DNA of 64,000 bases from Lumnitzera littorea (lineage: Eukaryota; Streptophyta; Magnoliopsida; Myrtales; Combretaceae). The notes below the pieces were generated by a model. That model was not told where the DNA came from. It saw nothing but the letters and a program-made list of their open reading frames with translations, and searched no databases. This document shows positions 1-10,900 of this stretch, one piece after another. The stretch covers positions 9,135,653-9,199,652 of the forward strand of contig JAMXBB010000010.1 in the NCBI GenBank assembly GCA_024138015.1, written 5' to 3'. Each line of letters starts with the position of its first letter. The stretch's first letter is position 1. A program made the translations under genes and the position numbers.

Positions 1-114
1 TTTCCTTAAACAATTAAGAATAAAGTATTCCAAGAGAATTTTCTGGATTGCTGGAGAAGGATCTCTTACTAATGTTTGACAATTTAAAAAATTTCATTTT
101 CCTCTTTATAACAG

Positions 115-354
115 AAAAGTGCTAATCCTGTCACTGAAGAAGAGGGAGAGGATGATGATGAAGACATTGACTTTGATGATGAGGATTTTGAAGGTGACTT
201 GTCATCGCCTTCAAATTAATGTTATTTATCATGCCATTTCTAGCAAAATTCTTATTTTTGTCTAATTGCAGATGATGATGAAGAAGATATGTTGGAGCAT
301 TATTTGGCCGAGAAATCGGATTCATCCACTCACTCATCAAAAAGAATGAGCTAA
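115..354 (+). CDS. 3' end of a gene encoding a protein with a very acidic C-terminus (last two exons, partial)
   Basis: Two coding pieces join cleanly. Exon 115-193 follows an acceptor ending in ACAG and is followed by a GT donor. Exon 272-354 follows a TTGCAG acceptor and ends in TAA at 352-354. Frame across the junction is kept (G|AT = Asp). The translated tail begins KSANPVTEEEGEDDDEDIDF, continues as a run of Asp/Glu, then has MLEHYLAEKSDSSTHSSKRM before a final Ser. The 78-bp intron is AT-rich and typical of plants. Acidic tails of this kind occur in many nuclear and chaperone-like proteins, but no domain lies inside the window, so I do not name the protein. The upstream part of the gene lies to the left. 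Confidence is good that this is coding and low on identity. Confidence 0.72.
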
Positions 355-910
355 AGAAGATAGAACCGTTCCACACGTATGTTTCTTCCAGCCATGGAAT
401 GCCTTTGCCACAGGGGATTCTATAATTTTTGCCATTAGATACATGGTCAAGCCACCTGACCTCGTGATGTAACGGGATCCAGAGTCTAATGGGGGTATCA
501 GTTCTCTTTCTTCAGCTTTAGTATGGAAAGTCTTGGGTAATTCATTATGGCAATTGGTATGTGATACGCCTTATGATTTATGTAACGGGGATCGTATGTA
601 TTTGAAGCTGTAATTTCAGGGATATACATTCAGCTCGAGGAATGACTAGGTTTTTGTTAGTAGTTTTCTTCAGAAACGGATGCGATTTTTTATTTTTGGA
701 GAGATGTCGCTGCTGAGTCAGGTTCTTCATGGACAAGTTCCATTTTTTAGCTTAATGGGGTTATGCCTTTGTTCAGTACATTTACATTTTTGTGGTATTT
801 GTGGTTTCTCCTCATGAGTTAGTCCATGCTTCCAACACCCAGTGTCAAGGATCCAGTCATCTGCACCGGCTTATCCACTATTTGAAAAAAATTAGAATGA
901 GGTGTACAGC
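355..910 (+). other. Probable 3' UTR and downstream flank of the acidic-C-terminus gene
   Basis: The sequence after the stop at 354 is less AT-rich than the flanking intergenic DNA and has no convincing reading frame. It probably contains the 3' UTR, but I cannot place a cleavage site with confidence. No other feature is seen. Confidence 0.4.
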
Positions 911-1190
911 TATCCCAATCCGTGCCACAGGATTACACAAGTCTATAGAGTTTTCCTCACTTTTTTCTCATATAGCTATCTATTAAGTTTAAAGGGTTTA
1001 ATAGCTCTATTGAGGATTACAATATGGTTCCTTATACTTTAGCTTGAGTTCCTCTCAATCTGTATCACAGGATTATATAAGTCTATAAAGTCTTCCTCAC
1101 TATTTTCTCACACAGCTATCTATTAAATTTAAAGAGTTTAGTAGCTCTCTAGAGGATTACAATATGGTTCCTTACACTTTAGCTTGAGAC
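911..1190. repeat. 140-bp tandem duplication
   Basis: Two units at 911-1050 and 1051-1190 are in direct tandem order with a constant offset of 140 bp. Shared landmarks are CACAGGATTA, CAGCTATCTATTAA, GAGGATTACAATATGGTTCC and TTTAGCTTGAG. The units differ at scattered positions, so the duplication is not recent. It sits just beyond the probable 3' UTR of the first gene. No coding potential. Confidence 0.85.
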
Positions 1191-1984
1191 TTAGTTACCA
1201 TGTTGCTTCGGAAGTTTTCTTAGATTTTGAAATATTTATTTTCTATTTTGTTCATACTTTACTTTTATACCTTGATCTCTCAATTTTGTTTGTTTCCTAT
1301 CTCGTGTTTCATTACTTTTGGCCGAGTGGTTCTTCTTAAGGTTTTGAGCATCGCTATTGCTGGGCTTTCTTTGGTCCTATATGTTCTCTGAGTTTCATAA
1401 AAATTATTTTTTCTACACACTCAAATAACTTGATAGATAATATTAAGCATGTATATTTGATTATTTTATTATCATCAAGTCGCTTGATATGGAGGGTCTG
1501 ACAAAAACATCTGAAACTGGTTGATTAGATCCCTTCAAGAGTATAGTTGTCTCTTTGAGTGTAGTTGACCAATTTGTTCTTTGCTAGGCCTCTTTCCATC
1601 TAAATGTGGTTGACTATGGTGCATTCTGGCCGGCCATTTAAGCTTATAAGCTCCAATTTTTTAATCCCAATTTTTAATGAGAGACTCAATCTAAGGCTCT
1701 GCGAGATGAGTTCATGAACTCGAAACCTTTGTAGAACTCCTAAATTATCAAACAAATGCCAAAATAACAATCGATTGCAAAATTAGCAACTCTAACCATA
1801 AATCTTTCCTAATAACATGTTAATGTTACACTACTCCGTGATCTCCATGCATTTAAAGTATAAATCAATAATTGATGAATTAGAATCGTCACAAAAGACC
1901 TAATTGCATATTGGTGGTTTACGTCAATTTACAAAGATTAATGGGATGATATAAACTTAAGTTTATAGCAGCTTCAGTTAGGGC
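1191..1984. other. Unannotated intergenic stretch
   Basis: AT-rich DNA between the tandem duplication and the left LTR remnant of the gypsy element. I see no gene, RNA or clear repeat. The outer part of the left LTR may extend into it, but similarity to the right LTR is too weak to draw a boundary. Confidence 0.4.
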
Positions 1985-2280
1985 TAGCACATGATGGAAT
2001 GGAAGACAAGGAACTCCAATCTGCAGCCTATATGCTAAACTCACCACAACAATTCCAAATGACTCGTTTTTTCGCTCCTTGAACGAAAACATTACAGAAA
2101 GTGCGAATTAGGATCTTTAAATTATGAAATAACCTAATAATTATGACTATCCCCACCTTAGAATTTTGTGAAAGACCTACATGGTAATTGCAAGGGAAGG
2201 AGATCTTCGGTGCCTCATAAGGGAAGGAGATCTTCGGTGCCTCATAATAATGGGGAGAGAGAGCTCTTGGTTTTATTTTT
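1985..2280 (-). repeat. Left LTR remnant of the gypsy element
   Basis: Matches 8740-8990 in direct orientation through shared blocks such as GAACTCCAA, ACCACAACA, ATTAGGA and GAGAGAGCTC/GAGAGAACTC, in the same order and spacing. Divergence is high. It would be the 3' LTR of the minus-strand element. Confidence 0.6.
2194..2247. repeat. Perfect 27-bp tandem duplication
   Basis: The 27-bp unit at 2194-2220, starting GGGAAGGAGATCTTCGGTGC, is repeated exactly at 2221-2247. The corresponding place in the right LTR (around 8960) has a single unit, so the duplication arose after the two LTRs separated. Confidence 0.9.
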
Positions 2281-2949
2281 AGGGTAAATTGTATAGACTA
2301 TTGCTAAAACCTTTAAAAATTTATATTACTAACTTTTTCAAAAGTTAGTATTTATTCCTCTTGAAAAACTGATATGGCAAAATAAGTTTAAATTTCATTT
2401 AAGGTAGTAATCAATTATACATATTTAGTTGTCGATGTAAAAATAATAATTAAAAAGGCTAAAAATAAAAAAATTAGAAGAAGTTAATCTTTTTTAAAAG
2501 AAAAGCACCTTTTTTTTCAAAAAAATAAAAAAACTATCAAGAATTATGGTGACTACCAACTACTCATTATACTTTGGGCGGTGGCACTAACCACATATTT
2601 ATGGTGGATCACAACAATTTCCTTTCCCACCAATCACCTACTGCTATAAGTCTAGCACTATGGGTGGATCATGGTTTATTATAAATATGCCATTGTTATT
2701 GACTAAAACAACTCCCTTGATATGGTTGCTAATCACTTGTCATGGCAGTTTCTTCTCTCTTAAAATTTCTACATTCGTCTTCTTTCTTATCTTAAATACT
2801 TTTTCTAGTACATTAGTCATAATAAATTGCCACGTCAACTTTTCGATGGTTTAAGTGTTGAATTTTAAAAAAGGTGCAAATCCATATAATTCTTCAAGTT
2901 TTCAAGCATGGCTTGTTCAATTTTCCCTTCTTTTATTGTAACTTGTAGT

Positions 2950-5900
2950 TTAGAAAACTATAGAAGGAAGCTAAAAGGCCTTAGGTTCTTCTATGGAGAA
3001 AAAGGGCGAATAAGCTACTTTCTATGGTATTTCATTCCTTCCTTAGAAGGAATTTCATTTTAGAAATTACTCAATAGTTATAGCAATACGAGTATTTGTT
3101 TAGATCTCATTTCCAAGTTTCTAAGAAGCTTTCTTTTTGGATGAACTACCTTAAACTTTGACATATTTTGTTACTCGACACTTCAAACTTTGCTACTTGA
3201 GCCATTAACAATCGTCGAACTATAGTTTGGACTTTTATAGGAGAAATGGTGATAGGAATAGACAAAATTACCTATAGTAAAAGGGACAAACAATTTGACC
3301 CACTTTTGAGATGATGTAAAGAAGACGTGTATGTTTCATAGGGTAAATTTTGATATCCTAAAAGATTATAGTCTTACATGAATTGTAATAGAGAAGTAAT
3401 AATTGCTTTCAAAGTCCTAATAGTTAAAAACAAATTAACCCTAATTAGGAACTTTTAAGATGAGTGGAATAGAAGATCTAGTAGTCACTTTTTAACTTGG
3501 TAATTAACTAGAGTTATGATAGGCAATGCAAAATATGGATTGCCAAATTAGTACGAACAACAAAAGCTACCAATTATGTCATCTTGATTTTAATGCCACA
3601 TTCATTAAACAATATGTATTCCTACAAAAATTAGACAAATAGTTTGGCATTTCTTTTTTCGGCCTTACAATGACTTTTGTATTAACTATCATGTAGCTAA
3701 GGCATTCTTAACATGTAGCTAGATTTTTTGAGATAAAGAGTTTTCTACTAATGCAACTTTTATTTTTTCTCGAAGGGTGGATCTCAAATTTCTTAATCCG
3801 GTTGCTTGACTAGTACCTTTTAAGCCCATTCTTTGCATATCCTCTAGCAACAACCTGCAAGATGTGATAAGAGCAACTAAGTTTCCTCAAGTCATCCTAT
3901 AAAGAGTGTGTGCTACTTTATCAGCTTCCCTAGATGAAGTAAGATCTTTAGTGTAGTTTTTTATTAACTCTAACCACTTTATTTGTCTCATATTCAATTC
4001 TTTCTAGTTGAAGAAATACATTAAACTCTTGCAATTTGCATAAACTTTACACTTTTTCTCCAAAAAGCAATATCTCAATTGCTTCAGTATAAAGCCTATA
4101 AGTGCCCATTTTAGGCCATGCATTAAGTAATTCTTCTCATAAAGCATAGGCCATCAACCTTCCATGCCTCATCAATATATACCCTAAACCTTTATCCAAA
4201 ACATTTTTGTAAATAGTGAGTTATCCTCCACTATCTAGTAATACAAGAACAGGATTTGTGACTAACTTTTACGTCGACTCATGAAATCTTGCCGCATGTT
4301 CATCATCCATTTGAACTTTACTTCTTTTTTATTCGATTTGGTTAAGGGGGTTGCTATATTTGAAATCCTTTAACAAATCTCCTATAATAACTAGCTAGCT
4401 CTAGAAAATTTGACCTTTGTACTATCTTTGACCTCTACCAATCCACTAGTTTTATGATTTTTCGTGAGTATAGTATTTTACCCTCCTTTTAGTGTGATTA
4501 TTTATTCTAGAAAAGTACACCTACTTTAACTACTTGTGCTTTTTGAAATAGCATACAATTACTTCTTTCTCAAAATTTTTAAGTTATTCTTAAGTCCTTC
4601 GTATGGTCTTCCTCACTTTTTGAGTATACTAGAATATTGAATATAAATAACACAACAAACTTGTCTAGATACTATTCAAATATCTAGTTCCTTTTAAATC
4701 CATAATGTCACAGAAGCATTTGTCAACCTAAAAAGCATAAATAGATACTTATAATTTACGTTTAGTATTCTAAAAACTAACTTAAGGAAATATTTAGAAT
4801 TTATCTTCAACTTAAGATACTTCAATCAAATATCAATATTTGAAAATACTTGAGCTCCTCTTAGTTGATCAAATGAGTCATTGGTCATTTACAGTAAATA
4901 TTTGTTCTTAATAGCAAATTATTTAATTGTCTACAATATATACATAATTGTATATAACCATCCTTCTTTTCTTATAAATAAAATGGGAGCATCCACAAAC
5001 TAAGATGTACGTACCCCCTATCCAACATTCATTGTATCTGGTTCCTTGATTCCTTTTATTTTGTTGATGCCATTTTGTATGGTATAATAGATATTGGGTA
5101 ATTATGGAGAAACTCTATGGTGAACTCTATCTCTTTGTCTAGTGGCAAACCCAACTAATCTTTTTGAAAGCCTTAACTGCAAAACACACCAATACTGCCC
5201 ATTGTCTATCACCCCACAACTTATATATTAGCAAATCTAACGGTCATTGAACCCCTCCACTAAAGCAAAAAATGTCTTCTCTACATATACTAAAGTTCAC
5301 TTACTTGTTATAACTATCTAAACTAGCACGATATCTTGATGACCAATTCATTCTTAAGATGGCACCAAATTTTTGTACCTTTAGGACTATCAATTTATGG
5401 GCATCTTCCTAATGATCTTATAAAATGCGTACAATACCAAGCCACCACTTAATGGTGTACTCACCACTGTATCCAAATTATAGGGTTCCACACGTGCACT
5501 ACAAGCAGCACATACATGACTTAGATGTGTAAGCTTAGGTTTCACCAACATAAAAAATGAACATAAGCACTATGCAATAGGACAAGAAGCGTACCCATAA
5601 TTGTATTCACATCAACTATGGCGAGTATCGTTACTTGAGTCTTAAGTTACCAAACTCCATTTATTTACTACCTTTTGCCATTAGTGCTGGTTGCTAGTTT
5701 TGTCTTTTGTTATAGTCTATTGTTTTATGTCCTTCTATTTATAGGTAAAATAAAAAACCAACGGAAGCATTGGGTCCATACAATCTTGTTGCCGTTGTAA
5801 CTCTACTGGCATAAAAAACAACCTTGAGGATTTACTTTCAATTTTTTTCCTTCATATGTCCCAAAACATCACCTACATCTGTTACATTAAATGGGTTAAG

Positions 5901-6140
5901 CAATCTAATTTCATAGCGATGAAAACATCTATTTGTTGGCCTAGATTACTGTACAATCATAATCTCCTTTCCCTTATATTGACTTTAAAATATATGCAAG
6001 TGCAATACCAACTACGGCCCTTAAGTCCATCTTTTGATTTGAAGTTGATTTGGTAAAAGCTATATGAGTTTATTAGTCTCGATGTCATAATACTCCACTG
6101 ACTTAATCCTAACCTCAAGTTAAAAAGGTCTACTAGCATT
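2950..6140 (-). pseudogene. Gypsy gag-pol remnant (protease, reverse transcriptase, RNase H)
   Basis: Recognisable minus-strand pieces from high to low coordinate are as follows. A protease-exit segment at about 5280-5400 reads VQKFGAILRMNWSSRYRASL, equivalent to the family's VILGMDWLSxYxA. RT entry at about 5040-5150 reads LPLDKEIEFTIEF and PISIIPYKMA. RT core at about 4810-4880 reads FDQLRGAQVFSNID. The RT catalytic box near 4610-4690 reads VVLFIFNILVYSKSEEDH, where the family has FIDDILVYSKSEEEH. The two catalytic aspartates are therefore replaced by Phe-Asn (4636-4641). RNase H and connection sequence with RFVKGF and LREKIK matches runs from about 4390 down to 3790. Many stops and frame changes interrupt it. 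The region 2950-3780 would be integrase but is only weakly recognisable, and 5460-6140 would be gag/protease. Confidence 0.75.
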
Positions 6141-7442
6141 CTTTAGTGCAAATTTTGTGTGATAAAAGTTTTTTTAAAAAAGGCTTTAAATGAATACCTC
6201 CTAGGTCACTTGTTGAACCATCAATTTTTGTGTTGCTTTCCAATAATTAGATACAATACCTCTCAACATGAACATTGCATATAATACCTTCCTTCCTACC
6301 TTAGCTACTTCATATGTAGCAAATGGCTTCACCATTGCTTTAATCTACATGTCAGTCTTAAGCGAGTTCACTACTTTTGTACTAAAAGGCTTCAACGAAC
6401 ACAAAAGCCCTATTAACCTAAGTGTTGCACTTTGTTTACCATGCCCATTAAGCTAGCTATATTGCTGCATCAGCATACCGGTCTCATGCATGACATGGAC
6501 ATCATGCTACATTTGTTGTTGTCGTTTGCAACATGCTTACCAAAGTTTGAACTATATTAAACAACCATATCTTCAAATAACATGAAATGCTCAATATAAC
6601 TCAACATAATTCATACATAAATTATATTCAAAGACATTGTATAGAAACATAAATATTCATCTAAAGCTTTGCAAATTAAAGAAAGAAAGGTAAACTTTTA
6701 CTTCAAGGTAAAGATTTAACCTGTTAATTTCTATCTGTACTCTTCATCTAGCCATCATAAGGATTAATTTCTTAAATCCTCCAAAGATCACAATTTAAGA
6801 TTTTACACCACTTTAAGTTGTCATGATACTATTAGGATGGGAGTTGTAGATCCTTACACATGATTATAAGTAAAACATGCAAAGTTTAGAAACCTATAAT
6901 TATAATCCACAAGTATATAATGAACATATGTATATTTGTTCCAAACTCCTGATATTCTATTTAAGTCATAAACTAAAATATATGTCGAGCTTTAATTTAA
7001 AAGAGGAGCATAAATCTATAACAACCGTAATAGTCTTCAAATATGTCAAATAACTACAAATATCTTAATCTAACATAAAACTATATTGAATCTATATGTG
7101 GCTCCTAGTCATATGGATTGCTACCATCATCTTCACATCCATACCATAAATCATGCCTAATGCGGATATGATTATAAATCTCTTGTAAGTCATCTATACT
7201 TGAAATAAAGGTCTTAAACATAGGTAGTCACAAAGCTCAATAGTGAAAAAATGCATAAAGCACACATACATTTCATACCGCATACATACCTAAATAATTG
7301 TGCTAATGCACGAGTAATTACAAGCAATGATCACATACTCTATTAGTCATCTTATTTTAGGTGGGGGCAACAACCACAAAAAAACCCAAGATCCTTAGCC
7401 CTAAGTCATTCAAATGAAAAGATCTTAGAAGTTGTAAAAATC

Positions 7443-7930
7443 AACTTGTACTTATTTCACCAGTCGTATTAACCATCAGTAGCCTATACATTATCTTATA
7501 AGGCTAGGCTAAAGAACGAAAAAACGGTGAACAGAACTGGATCGAATCAAAAATTCAATTTTTTGGTGAATGGTTTGGTTTGCAGTTCATGTTGACCATA
7601 TGTAATTGAGTATAGTTCAGCTAAGGGATGTAAACCAAAATGTTTGGTTTATTTATTTTAAAAAATCCCTTTATGTGATGAAAGACCCCAAGTGCAAATT
7701 TCACCAACCGTATTAACCATCAGTAGCTTATAGACTATCTTGTAAAACTAGGTTGAAGAATGACTAAATCATGAACCAAATTGGATCACACTAAAAATTC
7801 AATTTTTTGGCAAATGGTTTAGTTTGATGTTCATTTCGACCATATGCAATCAATTTATAGTTTGACTCAGGGATGCGAACTAAACTATTTGGTTTATTTA
7901 TAAAAAAAAAATCCCATTGTATGACAAAAT
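7443..7930. repeat. 244-bp tandem duplication
   Basis: Two units at 7443-7686 and 7687-7930 share the blocks TATTAACCATCAGTAGC, AAAAATTCAATTTTTTGG, TTTGGTTTATTTAT and others at a constant offset of 244 bp. They are substantially diverged. The unit lies between the pol remnant and the right LTR of the gypsy element. It is probably non-coding, and its repeated TTTGGTTTG phrases recall hAT-type MITEs, although no terminal inverted repeat was found. Confidence 0.8.
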
Positions 7931-8739
7931 ACTCTTTGCAAAGTTTGGTGCTTATGCAAGATGTAGATATGTAAGTGAAGCTTATAAAGTGTTCTCTTTG
8001 TTTTAATTATTTTTTCTAAAGGATGTTTAGCTTTTAAAGGTAGAAGGAAAACCATTTTTAGATCTTCAAAAACTGTTTTGATATGGATCACTTGATCATT
8101 AATAAGAAATTCTAATATTATGTCACCTAATATCGAGTGTTGCTATAAAGGATTTTTAAAGCAATAAGTAATTGACAATAACGATTTGTACCTCAACCCA
8201 AAATAAACAAACTTGTTTCTTAGGTTTAGAAAATTTACGATTTGAACCATATAGTTAGATTCAATTTAGGAAAAAAAATAATATTATGTTCTATTCAATA
8301 ATCGAAGGCGAACAATACCAAATTGAAATGCCCTTACGCTTATAGTCTTACATGTAATACCGTTTTATACCATTAAGCAAGTTCAGTCCAAATGTCCAAT
8401 CTATATTAGTGCTAATTCTACCATATCTATGCCCACTTATCTACACATGGTGCACTGCCCGTAGTGCCTAAGTTGCCAGCTATTTTATCCCTTGACTTAT
8501 AATAGGCAATAAACACCAAACCTTGATTCACCTATTTAGGTTATTGGTTTAGGTGTAAGTATAAAAAGTAAACATGATTTCAAGGTTGAATATCGAGTTG
8601 CTTTCTACCTACAAACACATAAACCCGGATTGGCTCATCCACTTGCAATGCTTAGAGGTGGGTTCTATAGTTAACTACGAAACATTTAATTAACCCTCTA
8701 ATTATATTAAAGGATAAGCCCCCTCCCCTTGAAAAAACT

Positions 8740-8990
8740 TACATAGAGCAAAATGTAATGCAACAAAACACTAAGAACTCCAAGCTACAATCCACATGCT
8801 GAACCTACCACAACATTCGAATGGTTTGCCTCTTAACTCCCTAAATAAAAACCCTATAAAGGTGTACATTAGGACCTTTGAATCATAGAATATCCTAAGA
8901 AATTTATACCATTCTCACAATGGAATTTCATCAAAAAACTCGCATGGTGATGGTAAGAGAGGGCAAGAGAGAACTCTTCTTAGCATTATA
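8740..8990 (-). repeat. Right LTR remnant of the gypsy element
   Basis: Direct-repeat partner of 1985-2280 (see there). It would be the 5' LTR of the minus-strand element. The outer limits of the LTR are unclear. Confidence 0.6.
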
Positions 8991-10900
8991 ATTGTAGTGT
9001 AGAGGTGTTGTCAAATCCGTATCAACTCCTATAGTTTAACTCAATTCAACCCTAATTCAATCTTGGTTTAATTCCAATTTAACTTTCATTCGAATCCAGT
9101 TTTTCCCTTAATCCTTAATCCTCTCACATGTCCTAATCAATCATATAATTCGAGTCTGACAATATTGGTCTAGAATAACTTATGTTATTTAATAGAGAAA
9201 AGAACAAATAGGCAATATGGCCCTTAGCTTTAAGTTACTCTATTAAGTATTGTATCTCTTATATAAAAAATAATTGCATTTTCCATATGCTTATCTACAT
9301 TGAGAAATATGAAACAAAACATTGATAATTGTGATTTGAAAGTTAACTACTAGGTGTACATGTTAATAATGATGTTGTAATATTGATACATGCGATAATC
9401 ATGTCATGAGTAAAACAACAATAAAGGTAGTGGCATACATTAGAGGCTTTTTGCAATGGAGATGGCATTGGAGTTGAATGAAGTGGTTAGACACGCTATG
9501 TAGAAGTCATAAGGAAAAAACAAAACCATTGTGTTACTAAGACAAACATGGTGTCCTAATATGTATAGTTATCAACAATTAAAAATACAGTATATCCCAT
9601 CATCTTGAATCCAACGGTGGGAAAATAAATTATTAATTAAAATATAATTTTTTATACATAAATATAGAAAAATATGATTTTTACTTTATCATTAATACTT
9701 TATAAGCTTACTTTAAGATTACTATGAGAGCACATTTGTAAGATTTTGTATTTTTCTTTGAGTCAATGTCCCATGGCTTACAAGGTATTAAAATTATAGC
9801 CAAAACTCATTATATCTTACGTTATAGATAATCCACCAACTCTTATTGGGCTAACTAGATTGTGTTCTCCATTACACCCAATCCACTTATCTCTTTTAAG
9901 TACAATTGATTGGTAAGGTAAGGAGTTCTCTGAAGATATAAGTATTTTCTTTTAAATTATTAAAGTCTTAGAAAATATATTCCTCAAAAGAGTAGTGAAA
10001 ATGCATTCAAATGGTGTCTTTTGGGCATAGATAGAGATTTGCATAGAAAACACTTACTTTTTATGCACCTTTTAGTGAAAAAAATATTTTCAAAAAGTAC
10101 AAAAAAGAAGTCATTAGAAGAATAATTTGTTCGGTAAGATAGTGAAAATGCATTAAAAAAGGTGTGTTTTTAGCTTAGATAATGTTTCATAAATAAAGCT
10201 CATAAAAGTATGTTTTCATTGCAATATCTAGTTTTTATTTAGAAAAATTTATCCCAACTAAAAATATACTTTTTAATGCATTTTCACGAACTGCCAAATG
10301 ATATATATATATATTAACAATTATATGTCCTATAAGATATGTTAGTGATTTGGTATTCAACCTAAACCGGCGGGTTATAGGCTTAAGGGTCCTTGAATCA
10401 AGACTGGCCTGGCTAAGGCCGATTAAACAAGGCCTACTAGTTCATGGACTAATTTAGTGGCTTGTAACCTATCTAATTTTTTTTTTTTTGAAATTTTTTT
10501 CTCCTTTCCCAAGCTGCTTTATTTTTCTCTTTCCCTATTAACAGTTTTGCGCTCTAACACATGCAAATTTAAAATTTGAAAAAAAATATAAATAATACTC
10601 TTGCGTCTTAACACAAGCAAAACAAAATACATTAAAGTTCATGTTATACATACAACACTTTGACACTAAGTTACAATTGATGTAGCAACATTAAATACCT
10701 TATATAACATAATAATAGAAGTAATTAGTGGGCACTAGACAACACGGGAACTTAAACAGAAAACCTAAAAAGCAACAATGAAGATTTAAAAGACAACCAA
10801 ACACATGCAATCTTAGATCATTACTTTTTGACTTCCTTTTTTCTTTTCCATCTCTACCAATTGCATATAAGCAAACCATGAGTTTGTTGCCTTATACTCC
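8991..10900. other. AT-rich intergenic stretch without a recognisable gene
   Basis: No supported reading frame or RNA gene. Around 10330-10450 a less AT-rich block contains AACCGGCGGGTT and several GGCCT/AGGCC pairs. It resembles the edge of an hAT-type MITE but lacks a matching second end. A short AT run (about 10302-10315) is present. Confidence 0.4.

Larger units (their letters stand above)
1985..8990 (-). mobile_element. Decayed Ty3/gypsy retrotransposon (chromovirus-like), minus strand
   Basis: Minus-strand translation gives, in order from high to low coordinate, a protease-like segment, reverse transcriptase, RNase H and post-RNase H sequence of the Ty3/gypsy order. Two direct-repeat remnants at 1985-2280 and 8740-8990 flank the coding part and fit diverged LTRs. 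Overall span (about 7 kb) is reasonable for this family. Every domain carries stops and frameshifts, so the copy is dead and old. Assignment to the chromovirus (Del/Tekay-like) group rests on the pattern of residues around the RT entry and RNase H; the lineage is an inference, the gypsy identity is firm. Exact ends and target duplications could not be found. Confidence 0.75.

Noticed and set aside
911..1190. CRISPR-like or satellite array
   Set aside because: Only two long units without spacers; a simple tandem duplication in a plant nuclear genome.
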